A stretch of DNA of 64,000 bases, taken from NCBI GenBank assembly GCA_002943765.1, contig PQWQ01000023.1:188501-252500 (forward strand), given 5' to 3'. The first letter of the stretch is position 1; the number at the start of each line of letters is the position of its first letter. The notes below the pieces were generated by a model. It had not been told where the DNA came from, ran no database searches, and saw nothing but the letters and a program-made list of their open reading frames with translations. This stretch comes from Psoroptes ovis (Eukaryota; Arthropoda; Arachnida; Sarcoptiformes; Psoroptidae). The translations under genes were made by a program, and so were the position numbers. Of the stretch, positions 29,501 to 36,945 are shown in pieces.

Positions 29501-30201
29501 TCAAATCAAAATAAATGATCCGAGAAAAAGTGTCGAAAGTATAGTTGACAATTAAAGAATTGTCAAAGAACATCATTTCATACACATAGAGATTTATAAA
29601 GAATTGAAAACTCTAATTGTACTGAATTGTTGTTGGAATTTGTTCGGGGCCTAAGAATGAATGTAGAATGAGCTTAAGCTTTTTAAATAATTGACTTGAT
29701 ATATTTTTACATTATTTGACTACATGAAATTTTCATTTTGAGGAATAATAATTTCCATTTCAACCAAACTAACTAAATTCAAATCGTTACAATACGAATT
29801 AACTGTGTTCAACGAGATGTTTTGGAGAAAGTTCTGGGCCATATATTTGATGGCAATTCTTTGATTCTCTGATTGTTTGATTCTCCAAGAGTTTTTCTCG
29901 GGAAAATTTGCTTCATAAAATGTGAATTTAGTTCCAGAACAAAGGGTTTGAGATCAAGGCACGTACAAAAAAATTCGAAAACAACCATATAAATCAATTC
30001 GAATTCATTTTGTTTTTTGGGATATAAATTGAAATAAATTGAAGTAAATACAAGTAAATATAAATACATCAAAAATCAAAACATACCAGAATAATGATTC
30101 AAATGCTGATGTTTTCGTATGTTAACATGATGATAATGTTTGATTAGTTTATCATTATTCTTGGTTGAAATACATTGAAATTTCATTTCGATCATCATCA
30201 T
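2431..30201 (-). CDS. Dscam: Dscam-like immunoglobulin cell-adhesion gene, 5' part (gene span, runs off the left edge)
   Basis: This entry is the gene-level span; the exons are listed separately. Dscam proteins are large neuronal and immune cell-surface receptors with about ten Ig domains and six fibronectin III domains. Visible here are the signal peptide, Ig1, Ig2 and the first half of Ig3. Join phases agree at every junction (0, 1, 1, 1, then 2 out), and the residues read through as RGLIVT-type and YDEFVI-type Dscam hallmarks. Exon sizes of 162, 153 and 115 nt for the Ig2a, Ig2b and Ig3a exons resemble insect Dscam1 exons 4, 5 and 6. Insects have tandem alternative exon arrays at exons 4 and 6; I find only one of each here. 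The rest of the gene lies beyond position 1. Family assignment is confident; which chelicerate Dscam paralogue this is remains open. Confidence 0.85.
3163..3242 (-). mobile_element. Mariner-like foldback MITE, subfamily B, reverse
   Basis: TTAGGTTGTCCG ends, TTTTTGCCG arm, loop with the ACGATATAAC core of subfamily B. TA duplication at 3161-3162 and 3243-3244. Confidence 0.85.
5449..5528 (+). mobile_element. Mariner-like foldback MITE, subfamily A, forward
   Basis: Carries the A-specific internal core CTCTATTGATTAAGCCGAAT between GTTGTCCGAAAAGTT and its inverted copy. Confidence 0.85.
5906..6058 (-). CDS. Dscam: Dscam-like exon: second half of Ig2 (equivalent of insect exon 5)
   Basis: A 153-nt exon with its acceptor AG at 6060-6059 and donor GTAAGTG from 5905, phase 1 in and out. 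It encodes the GRYQLLSTGELLIYNTTF segment, then DSGYYRCQIRN with the second Ig2 cysteine, and ends in SGRLIVT, the Dscam Ig2 to Ig3 junction. In frame with the exons on both sides. Confidence 0.88.
6930..7010 (+). mobile_element. Mariner-like foldback MITE, subfamily A, forward
   Basis: AGGTTGTCCGAAAAGTTTCG left arm, A core, and CTTTTCGGACAACATCTAA right end. The left flank has lost the exact TTA. Confidence 0.82.
7727..7807 (+). mobile_element. Mariner-like foldback MITE, subfamily B, forward
   Basis: TTAGGATTGTCCG end after TA, TTTTTGCCGATTATATCGTA core, right arm AATCGGCAAGAACTTATCGG. Confidence 0.85.
8180..8262 (+). mobile_element. Mariner-like foldback MITE, subfamily A, forward
   Basis: GGTTGTCCCAAAAGTTTTGG left arm, CATGCGGCAA spacer variant, A core, CCTCTAA right end followed by TA. 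Confidence 0.83.
10059..10146 (-). mobile_element. Mariner-like foldback MITE, subfamily A, reverse
   Basis: Starts TTAGAGGTTGTTGTTCG after TA (a GTT duplication in the terminus), then TTCGGCTTAATCAATAGA, the reverse A core, and ends ACAATCTAA. Confidence 0.83.
11378..11458 (+). mobile_element. Mariner-like foldback MITE, subfamily A, forward
   Basis: TTAGGTTGTCCGAAAAATTTT after TA, TGTGGCAACTCTATTGATTA core, damaged right end CATTTCGTACAACCTGAA. Confidence 0.83.
13198..13277 (-). mobile_element. Mariner-like foldback MITE, subfamily A, reverse
   Basis: TTAGGCTGTCCGAAAAGTTC after TA, reverse A core, right end CTTTCCGGACAATGTAA then TA. It lies 266 bp from an oppositely oriented copy. Confidence 0.83.
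13543..13622 (+). mobile_element. Mariner-like foldback MITE, subfamily A, forward
   Basis: TTAAGTTGTCCGGAAAGT start and CTTATCGGACAACCTAA end with TA on both sides. It sits between two reverse copies, so inverted pairs lie within about 300 bp. Confidence 0.85.
13829..13913 (-). mobile_element. Mariner-like foldback MITE, subfamily A, reverse, decayed
   Basis: The left end GGAGGCTTTCAGAAAAGTTC is diverged; TTCGGCTTAATCAATTGAGTT and CAAAACTTTCCGGACAGCCT are intact. Confidence 0.78.
14683..14763 (-). mobile_element. Mariner-like foldback MITE, subfamily A, reverse
   Basis: GATTGTCCGAAAAGTTCATT, reverse A core with CGACATAATCC variant, right end CTTTTCAGACAACCTTA. Confidence 0.8.
15435..15514 (+). 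mobile_element. Mariner-like foldback MITE, subfamily B, forward
   Basis: TTAGGTTGTCTGGAAAGTTT after TA, GCCGATTATATCGTAGAATA core, right arm AAAACTTTTCGGACAATCTAA. Confidence 0.85.
17274..17435 (-). CDS. Dscam: Dscam-like exon: first half of Ig2 (equivalent of insect exon 4)
   Basis: A 162-nt exon between an ACAG acceptor (17439-17436) and a GTAAGT donor starting at 17273, phase 1 in and 1 out. It encodes VIHQTFKLQVYDEFVIKENI and then IMRCHVPMIVRDF, with the conserved YDEFVI motif and the first Ig2 cysteine. In insect Dscam1 this is the exon-4 position, where a dozen alternative exons are spliced in mutually exclusive fashion. Here it stands alone in a 23-kb stretch. I found no second copy in the flanking introns by eye. 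Confidence 0.88.
18162..18243 (+). mobile_element. Mariner-like foldback MITE, subfamily B, forward
   Basis: GGGTTGTCCGAAAAGTTCTA start, GCCGATTATATGGTT core, right arm GCAAAAACTTATTGGACAAT. It lies 200 bp from a reverse A copy. Confidence 0.82.
18443..18522 (-). mobile_element. Mariner-like foldback MITE, subfamily A, reverse
   Basis: TAAGGCTGTCCGAATAGTTC start after TA, reverse A core, CTTTTCGGACAGCCTAA end then TA. The CTGTCC/GGACAG terminus pairs with itself, a compensated change. Confidence 0.85.
20085..20169 (-). mobile_element. Mariner-like foldback MITE, subfamily A, reverse
   Basis: TTAGGTTGTTGTCCGAAAAG after TA (GTT duplication), reverse A core, ACTTTTCGGACAACCTAA end. Confidence 0.85.
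21070..21152 (-). mobile_element. Mariner-like foldback MITE, subfamily A, reverse
   Basis: TTAGAGATTGTCCGAAAAGT after TA, TTCGGCTTAATCAATAGAGT core, CTTTTCGGACAACCTAA then TA. Confidence 0.85.
22628..22707 (+). mobile_element. Mariner-like foldback MITE, subfamily A, forward
   Basis: TTAAGTTGTCCGAAAAGTTT after TA, CCACGAACAACTCTATTGAT core, CTTTTCGGTCAACTTAA then TA. It shares the CCACGAACAA variant with the copy at 6930, suggesting a common recent source. Confidence 0.85.
23805..23888 (-). mobile_element. Mariner-like foldback MITE, subfamily A, reverse
   Basis: TTAGATTGTTGTCCAAAAAG after TA, reverse A core, CTTTTCGGACAGCCTAA then TA. Confidence 0.83.
25135..25215 (+). mobile_element. Mariner-like foldback MITE, subfamily A, forward
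   Basis: TTGGGTTGTCCGGAGAGTTT after TA, CATGCGGCAACTCTATTGAA core, CTTTTCGGACAGCGTAA then TA. Confidence 0.84.
25605..25686 (-). mobile_element. Mariner-like foldback MITE, subfamily A, reverse
   Basis: ATAGGCTGTCCGAAAAGTTC, reverse A core, CTTTCCGGACGACATTAA then TA. It lies 390 bp from a forward copy. Confidence 0.83.
25967..26050 (-). mobile_element. Mariner-like foldback MITE, subfamily B, reverse
   Basis: TTAGATTGTCCTAAAAGTTT after TA, loop with CTACGATATAAC, CTTTTCGGACAACCGCTAA then TA. Confidence 0.85.
27084..27163 (+). mobile_element. Mariner-like foldback MITE, subfamily A, forward
   Basis: TTAGGTTGTCCGTAAAGTTT after TA, A core matching the consensus, CTTACCGGACAACCTGA then TA. 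Confidence 0.85.
28893..28959 (-). CDS. Dscam: Dscam-like exon: end of Ig1
   Basis: A 67-nt exon, too short for standard ORF lists. Its acceptor TAG is at 28962-28960 and its donor GTAAGT begins at 28892. It encodes TYRCMASNSFSTIRSRDCQL plus RA, which carries the second Ig1 cysteine in the YRCxASN motif typical of Dscam Ig1. It joins the preceding exon in phase 0 and leaves in phase 1. The intron before it is 84 bp; the intron after it is 11.5 kb. Confidence 0.88.
29044..29438 (-). CDS. Dscam: Dscam-like exon: signal peptide, Q-rich linker and most of Ig1
   Basis: The likely start ATG is at 29427, followed by a hydrophobic segment (MITVIIIMMVVCMTVRS) that looks like a signal peptide. Next come glutamine-rich runs of about 35 residues, then Ig1: PPSKIIFSNSTGTVLSC contains the first Ig cysteine, and GLRYVRPNGQLVFPPF matches the Dscam Ig1 E and F strands. 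The exon ends after HST at 29044, before a GTATGT donor, in phase 0. The acceptor CAG lies at 29441-29439. The Q-rich linker between signal peptide and Ig1 is not a usual feature of insect Dscam and may be lineage-specific. Confidence 0.85.
30087..30201 (-). CDS. Dscam: Possible first coding exon or 5' UTR exon of the Dscam-like gene
   Basis: On the minus strand three overlapping ATG codons begin at 30201, with an in-frame TAA just upstream. The frame stays open to a good donor (CTG then GTATGT) with the exon ending at 30087. The phase is 1. It joins in frame to the acceptor at 29440-29439, giving V-A-N-M before the hydrophobic signal sequence. Translation could start here, adding about 40 residues ahead of the signal peptide, or this could be an untranslated leader with the start at 29427. 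Only transcript data would decide. Confidence 0.4.
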
Positions 30202-31401
30202 TATTATTTGATATTATTTCATTGTAAATTTTCAAATATTTGTGGATTGTGAATTCATGAAAAACATTCAAACAATACAAACATTGTTTTGTTTGTCATG
30301 GAAAAAATGTTGTTTTTTGAATGGTTCAACAATTGATCAGTTCATCATCATTACGCCCATTTGAATTCGGTTTCGTTTATGTTTGAATTGAAGAATTCAC
30401 CGGTAAAAAAGGAATTTTCAACAAAAGATTCCCGGACCAAACAGAAATAAAACCATCAAATTTCATTCACAAATCGCAAACAAACGAATGAAATGAATGA
30501 AAAATGTATCAAAATCACGGTAAAATTTCAATGGTTTGGGCGTCGATTGTCGATATTTCTGGTAGTTTGTCTCTGGTTCTGGTTTTTCTGGCAGCAAACA
30601 AAGGAATTCTGGCGGGGAATTATTTTGGCGCAATCGAATCGAACACAAAGAGAGGGGAAAATGGAATTCGAACGCTCTTTTTTTCGTTGTGAATGATCGA
30701 ATTCAAAAATGACGTAATTTTTTTTTTGAAAATTTTTGTCACCAAAATTTTGAAATTATTACAGCTTAAATGTCATCGATGATGATCAATTTCATTTTAA
30801 TTTTAATACATGAAGAATTTCAGCACACAAATTTTCGAAGCAGAAAACAAAATGATCGATTTCATTTGCTGATGTTTTTTAAAATTGTAACAACAACTAA
30901 TAATAATCGATTGTATCGTTGATAATAATCATAATAATAATAATCATTTGATCAACTCTCAATTTGATTAAGTTGAATGAAATTGGCGAAATTTGAAATA
31001 TGATTGATCACCCACCGATCAATGATTTCATCGAATATAACTCGGGATGAATTGAACGAGAAACTTTGAACAAAAACAAATCTTTCGAATGGTGCCGAAA
31101 TTTGGCCGAAATTCGGTTCTCACTTTGGTTTGTTTGATTGGTTGGTTGGTTGGTTGATGGGACCAAATAAATTTACAGAATAATTTAATACGATTCGATG
31201 ATGATGAACAAATTTATTTTTGATTTTTGAATGAATGTTTGAATGTATTTTAAATAAATGAATATCTAATGTGTACAATCGGATCGGCGATACAATCGGG
31301 TATCGGGTACTGAACGCCAGACTAATCGAAACTGATTATTTGAATTCATTTCATTCATTTATGAAGCCTTCGTACACACACAGATCGGCTGAATCAAATT
31401 G

Positions 31402-31425
31402 TGAATGGCGCCTGAGCGCCATTCA
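31402..31425. other. GC-rich hairpin, 10-bp perfect stem with CTGA loop
   Basis: TGAATGGCGC, loop CTGA, GCGCCATTCA. It stands out in very AT-rich DNA about 130 bp past the PMS2 stop codon, so it may lie in the PMS2 3' UTR. Function unknown. Confidence 0.6.
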
Positions 31426-31446
31426 ACATCATTAATAATGGTTATA

Positions 31447-31467
31447 GAAGGCGACGCAGACGCCTTC
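31447..31467. other. GC-rich hairpin, 7-bp perfect stem
   Basis: GAAGGCG, 7-nt loop ACGCAGA, CGCCTTC. It sits 21 bp from the larger hairpin at 31402 and closer to the PMS2 stop. Function unknown. Confidence 0.5.
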
Positions 31468-31555
31468 ATATCGATTTTCATCGGCTGTTCTTTGATTCGA
31501 TAAATTTTGATTAATTTTCAGAGGATCCATTCTTTCATTTATGTTACTAGATTAA

Positions 31556-33709
31556 TTAATTTATTTTAATTAAATGTCTTATTGTTGGCCGATTATGGGC
31601 ACAATGCCATGGATTACGTACATCAATCATTTTTGCCAACAACATTTTCATTTGTATCATAGTTAAATAATCACCAAACATAATACTTGATCGACAAGCT
31701 TTCGATGCAATCGAATGTTTTAAACGTTTAAATATAAATTGATAATTATTAAGATTATCATTAGTAATCAACATTGGTGTATCATAAAGTGTTGCCAATA
31801 ATTCTTCGATATCCGATTCATTCGCTATCCAACGATCATTAAACATTGGTATTTGTGTCAGCTGTACGCGTTGACCAATCGGACGATCATGATTAATATG
31901 GAAATTGAAACCATATTTTTGAAATAATTCGATATTATCCAACAATAATAATTCATCTGTTGTAGATAATTTTAATTGTTTTGCTATGACTAAAGGCTGC
32001 TTGGTTATAGCTGGATTTGATAATAATTTTTCATAATTAAAACGTTCATCAAGGGCATGTTGATCGAGGACATATAAACTATTCTCATAATAAGCGATAA
32101 TGAATCCAAGATTATATTGTCCAACCACACGTGATTTAGTTAATAATTCTTTACTGATTTTAATTCGCTCATCGTGATCAACAAAGTTTGTCGCGTTCGA
32201 ATTGTGGCGCCTTGAATAGCCTGAACATATGTCTTCAATATCAATGTCCACTATTATCTCTTCACGTGGTAATTGATCTTCTTCCACGTAGACTGGTTCA
32301 GCATTTTTCATTTTTTTATTATCATTGCTTGCATTGTTGGATGTTTCACATACTTTTTGACGCTTTACAGGTGATTCAATAGGTTTAGATTTCAAAAATT
32401 TGGCCGCATTTTTATCAGTGAATGATTTGAATTGTATTGATTCGAAAAATGGATGTTTAACCTGGATTCCATTGGGTTTTGGTTCATTGATCAGCACTAA
32501 ATTAGATTGATTATTCGGTGCTTTGTCGATGATTGAGCTTTCACAGGCTTTATGATCTTCGCTATCACTGAATGTTGATGATTTAACAAATGAATTATTT
32601 GACAGGTAAGATTTCATTGATTGTGACAAATGTGATTGTGTCATTAATTCAAGCTGATTCGATTCGCTTTCACGATTGAACAATTTGATTAATGAATTTT
32701 CAATCAATTTTTGCACGTAATTATGATTGGCGAATAATATCGTCCGCTTATCAGGTGTACAATTCAAATCTAATAATTTTGAATCATTTTGAATCACTAA
32801 CACTACAAATGGATATTGATTACGATTATATTGATGATATATTTGATTAATTAGCCGGCAAATTTTTGGTAAATTAACTGGTCGATTATTAACATACATA
32901 TATTGTCGATCTGGTTGTGAACGGCCGCAACCTTTGTCTGGTTTCGATATGTAACCTTCGATTTTGACCTTATTATTATCAATGTTATTATTGGATTCAT
33001 TCGATTCATCAGACATTTGGAATGGCATTAAATTCGAGAATTGTTTATAATTAAATATTGATATTATATTTGATTGCATCGAGTGACCATTATTATTGAA
33101 TATTAATTCATATGAACCATTACGGTATTGATAACAGGATAATTTAAAACCATTGATTCCGATACAATATTGATATATGGTTGATAATGTTTTATCAAAT
33201 GATCGACGAACATTTTGACACAATTCTTTTCTTCGAACTGGTAATGGTTTGAATAGATTTGAAATCCGTACAGTTGTACCGATATTGCGGGCACAACTTT
33301 CTTTGCTTAAGATTTCACCATTCGAATCGAAATTGATCAAAGTGCCGATGGATTGATTTGAATGACAGGTATGTATTTGCAGTTCACATACATTACACAA
33401 AGAATTCAATGCTTGACCACGAAATCCATACGTATTGACCATGTTCAAATGATCATATGATGATAATTTTGATGTACAATTACGTTTACAAAGCAGAGGG
33501 AAATTTGCTGCATCGATACCATGTCCATTATCAATAACTTCGATTAAATCTTTACCTTGTTCTTTAAAACGTATGATGATCGATGTTGCTGATGCATCTA
33601 ATGAATTTTCGATCAACTCTTTGACAGCCGATGACATCGATATGATTACTTGACCCGAACATATTCGTCGAGCTGTTTGTTCGTCTAATTGTTTAATATT
33701 CATCGTCAT
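31556..33709 (-). CDS. PMS2: DNA mismatch repair endonuclease PMS2 (MutL homologue)
   Basis: Single-exon gene of 717 residues (human PMS2 is 862). PMS2 pairs with MLH1 as MutL-alpha, which nicks the newly made strand during nuclear mismatch repair. The N-terminal GHKL ATPase shows KELIENSLDA (residues about 30-39), VIDNGHGI and a GFRG motif reading GFRGQAL where MutL proteins normally have GFRGEAL. The C-terminal endonuclease metal site DQHALDERFNYE (about 549-560) fits the DQHA(x)2E(x)4E pattern, and SKACRSS and CAHNRPTIRHL match the other metal-binding motifs, with AHN in place of the usual PHG. The middle linker is short and low in complexity. The minus-strand sequence AATAAA overlaps the stop codon, a possible poly(A) signal. 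Divergent from DIS3 with 178 bp between start codons. Confidence 0.93.
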   Translation of the reverse strand: MTMNIKQLDEQTARRICSGQVIISMSSAVKELIENSLDASATSIIIRFKEQGKDLIEVIDNGHGIDAANFPLLCKRNCTSKLSSYDHLNMVNTYGFRGQALNSLCNVCELQIHTCHSNQSIGTLINFDSNGEILSKESCARNIGTTVRISNLFKPLPVRRKELCQNVRRSFDKTLSTIYQYCIGINGFKLSCYQYRNGSYELIFNNNGHSMQSNIISIFNYKQFSNLMPFQMSDESNESNNNIDNNKVKIEGYISKPDKGCGRSQPDRQYMYVNNRPVNLPKICRLINQIYHQYNRNQYPFVVLVIQNDSKLLDLNCTPDKRTILFANHNYVQKLIENSLIKLFNRESESNQLELMTQSHLSQSMKSYLSNNSFVKSSTFSDSEDHKACESSIIDKAPNNQSNLVLINEPKPNGIQVKHPFFESIQFKSFTDKNAAKFLKSKPIESPVKRQKVCETSNNASNDNKKMKNAEPVYVEEDQLPREEIIVDIDIEDICSGYSRRHNSNATNFVDHDERIKISKELLTKSRVVGQYNLGFIIAYYENSLYVLDQHALDERFNYEKLLSNPAITKQPLVIAKQLKLSTTDELLLLDNIELFQKYGFNFHINHDRPIGQRVQLTQIPMFNDRWIANESDIEELLATLYDTPMLITNDNLNNYQFIFKRLKHSIASKACRSSIMFGDYLTMIQMKMLLAKMIDVRNPWHCAHNRPTIRHLIKIN

Positions 33710-33887
33710 TAATTTTCAATTTCCTAATTTCGAAATTTTTAAATTTTTTAAATCAAAACACAGCGGTCGGCTATTTCGACTGTCAATGGCGCAGCCACGT
33801 GATATGCTCGACACGTGACAATAGAAAACAAAAAATTCTGTTGATTCGCGAATTGATCAATTTGAATACAGAATTTGATGAACCAAA
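33710..33887. promoter_or_regulatory. Bidirectional promoter between PMS2 and DIS3 with paired CACGTG boxes
   Basis: Only 178 bp separate the two divergent start codons. It holds two CACGTG E-boxes, at 33796-33801 and 33812-33817, each in a CACGTGA context and 16 bp apart, and is less AT-rich than neighbouring DNA. CACGTG is the core site of bHLH-zip factors such as Max/Myc and USF. Shared control of the two genes is an inference. Confidence 0.6.
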
Positions 33888-36844
33888 ATGAACATCACAT
33901 CATCGACATATCGTAAAACGAAAAAAGGATCAATCGTTAAAATTGTACGTGAATGTTATCTTCGCGATGATATTCATTGTGGCCGTAATCAATGTGAACC
34001 ATGTAAACGTTTCAAAGTGGCTGATAATGAACCATTCGCTCCAGCATCTGGTTATCTGGTGGATAATGCCCGAATATCATTAAATAAATTATGCGCTAAA
34101 TCACATTATGTAATACCTGATTACAATACATTAAACAATCAAATCGATGTCATCTCGGATGAAAGATTTGGTAATGACATCATCATATTGCAAACAATTT
34201 GGAAACAAATCAAATCAAATATTAATTCATATTTAAAATTGAAAGAATTAATAGCATCACGTCGTATTTATTTGTTTGATAATGAATTTTTTCGTGAAAC
34301 ATTTCGGTGAGTTCGCAATTATGTTTGATGCTTTTAAATAAGCTCACACAGATGTGTTTTCATTTCAGATCTCGCCACCTGAATGAATCGATCAATGAAT
34401 ATCGTCAAAATCTTTGTCTTGAAACATGTGAATGGCTTCAAAATCATTTGAGCGATGCTGGAATTCGAATTGTTTATTTGATTGATTCAAATAATGAAAA
34501 CGTTGGAAACAGCTATCATTTTTCAATTTATACCCTTGAAAATTATGTCAAAAATTTCCACGATCCTGTTGGTTTGATTGATAAATTATCGGCAAATAAA
34601 GCCGATGAAAATAAGGATGAAAATAAAAAGGGAAAATCTGAATTTCTTTATGATGAACACTTGCCATTACATGAGGTATTGGCCAAGATTAAACAAGGAA
34701 CATTACACAAAGGAACATATCGATCAAATCGTTATAACTTTCTTAAAGGTTCAGTGAATATTATGGTCAATAATGAAGAAATGAATGTACAAATTGATGG
34801 ACGTTCGAATATAAATCGAGCAATGAATGAAGATATTGTTGCAGTGGAAATTCTACCAAAATCCGAATGGAAATCATCGATTCAAGATACAATCTTAGAT
34901 GAAGAACTTGTGGCAGATGATGCTGAAGACAGTGTCATTAATAATGATGAACAATCACTGGCATCGAATGAAAATGATCAAAAACAAATACCTTTTGGCC
35001 GTATTGTTGCGATTATTCGTCGTAAATGTCGTAGTTTTTGTGGTGTAATTCGTGAACGTAAATTGATCACATCATCATCAATCAATTTCTTGGTTGTTTC
35101 CGTTGATAAACGCATACCATTCATACGTATTGAAACTCGGCAATATGAACAGTTACGCGGGAAAAAAATCCTAGTTCAAATTGATTGTTGGCCACGAGAT
35201 TCTCGTTACCCGAAAGGTCATTACAGCCGGGTGATTGGTGAATCTGGTGATAAAGAAACAGAAACCAATGTATTATTATTGGAACATTCGATACCACATA
35301 TGGAATTTTCAGCACAAGTATTGAATTGTCTACCGATCGAAGGTGATCAATGGAAACCAAAACCAGAGGATCTCAATGGTCGTACGGATTACCGTAACGA
35401 ATGTATAGTTTCTGTTGATCCGCCCGGCTGCACTGATATTGATGATGCTTTACATTGCAAAGATTTGGGCAATAATCGACTCGAAATCGGTGTACATATT
35501 GCTGATGTTACACATTTCATTAAGCCTGGTACTGCCATTGATCGTGAAGCAGCTGAACGCGGTACAACCGTATATCTGGCTGATCGTCGTATCGACATGG
35601 TTCCAGCTTTGCTCAGTTCGAATCTTTGTTCCTTGATCAGTGGCCATGATCGATTATCATTCAGTTGTATTTGGGAGATTGATTTGAAAAATGGTGAAAT
35701 TCACAAAACAACATTCACAAAATCAATCATTTGTTCAAAAGCATCATTGACATATTCAGAAGCGCAATCTCTTATTGATGATGCTAAAGATCAAGGAGAG
35801 GTGGCTCAAAGCCTGCGGCGTTTGAATAAATTGGCAAAAATTTTACGACAAAAACGTATCGATAAAGGTGCATTAGTGTTGGCCAGTGCAAATGAAATTC
35901 GTTTTGTTGAAGTTGAATCTGAAATGGCTGAAAATGAATTGATGATACTGGAAAAGAAATCACTGGAAACCAATTCAATGATTGAAGAATTTATGCTTCT
36001 GGCCAATATATCGGTCGCTCAGAAAATCTACGAGACATTCCCCGAACTGTCTGTACTTCGGCGTCATCCAAAACCGGCACAATCGAATTTTGAAGAATTA
36101 CTCGTGGCTGCTCGAAATCGTGGATTCAATGTTAATGTTATTGATGGTAAAAGTTTATCAGCGAGTCTAAATTCAATTAATGATCCAAAAAATGACCAAT
36201 TAAATCTTCTGTTCCGAATGATAACGACCAGATGTATGAGTCAAGCGCTATATTTTTGCAGTGGTTCATTGAGTTCCGATCCAAATCTCACATTTTTCCA
36301 TTATGGTTTAGCATCGGATATTTACACTCATTTTACATCACCAATACGACGTTATGCTGACATTCTCGTTCATCGATTATTAAGCCATGCGATCGAATTC
36401 GAACAGCAACCACCGCAGTTTCTGTGTAAAAGACGAATCACTGAAATTTGTGATCATATTAATATGCGTAATATGAATGCACGTCGTGCAAGTCGATCAT
36501 CGAATGAATTACATTCATATATTTACGTTCGAAATTGTTCGCAAAAATTTTGCCGTGAAAAAGGCTACGTATTTGCCATCAAAAATAATGCACTAATCAT
36601 CTACATAATGCATTTATCATTTGAAGTTGTTTATATGCTCACTGTCAACGATGATGATCACAATCAAACAAAATGGCAAATTGAAAAACAAAATGGTTTC
36701 GTTGTACATTCACCAACAAACACTCGGTTAAGACAATTTGATCCAGTCATGGTCGAATTGTCGGTCAATAAACAATCACATACGACATCTTCAGATTTTA
36801 AAAAGCAAATCATTGTCAAGTTGATTGATCCAAAAATTGATTAA
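33888..36844 (+). CDS. DIS3: Exosome exoribonuclease DIS3 (Rrp44)
   Basis: Two exons, 33888-34306 and 34369-36844, with a 62-bp intron, give 964 residues (human DIS3 is 958). DIS3 is the processive 3'-5' nuclease of the RNA exosome. The N-terminus has the cysteine motif CGRNQCEPC after YLRDD, then a PIN domain (PDYNTLNNQID from residue 77). The RNB domain is intact: SVDPPGCTDIDDALHC contains the catalytic aspartates, followed by GVHIADVTHFI, RGTTVYLADRRIDMVP and HFTSPIRRYADILVHRLL. A C-terminal S1-like region follows. In the PIN domain the glutamate equivalent to human E97 reads Q107 (LQTIWKQ), and the usual TND aspartate motif reads LIDSN, so endonuclease activity is doubtful. The DPPGC motif favours DIS3 over DIS3L. 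Convergent with the RCC1-repeat gene, 101 bp apart. Confidence 0.93.
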
Positions 36845-36945
36845 TTTTAATATTTTTTAATATTTAAAGGTTATAGAAATTGAATTAATCCAAATAAAAA
36901 TATATTTTACAATTTCTTAGCTCATTTATTCATGAAGATTTTCAA
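36845..36945. terminator. Shared 3' flank of the convergent DIS3 and RCCD1-like genes
   Basis: 101 bp between stop codons. A plus-strand AATAAA (about 36891-36896) can serve DIS3. A minus-strand AATAAA (about 36924-36929) can serve the RCC1 gene only just beyond its stop, so the two 3' UTRs probably overlap. Confidence 0.5.

Larger units (their letters stand above)
30202..31555. other. Intergenic: Dscam upstream region and PMS2 3' flank
   Basis: AT-rich. It should contain the Dscam promoter (minus strand) and the PMS2 3' end. The only distinctive structure is a pair of GC-rich hairpins at 31402-31425 and 31447-31467. No credible coding frame. Confidence 0.6.

Noticed and set aside
34307..34368. 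Separate second gene starting at 34307 for the long DIS3 frame
   Set aside because: It is an intron with GTGAGT and TTTCAG ends; splicing joins both frames into one DIS3 protein of family length.
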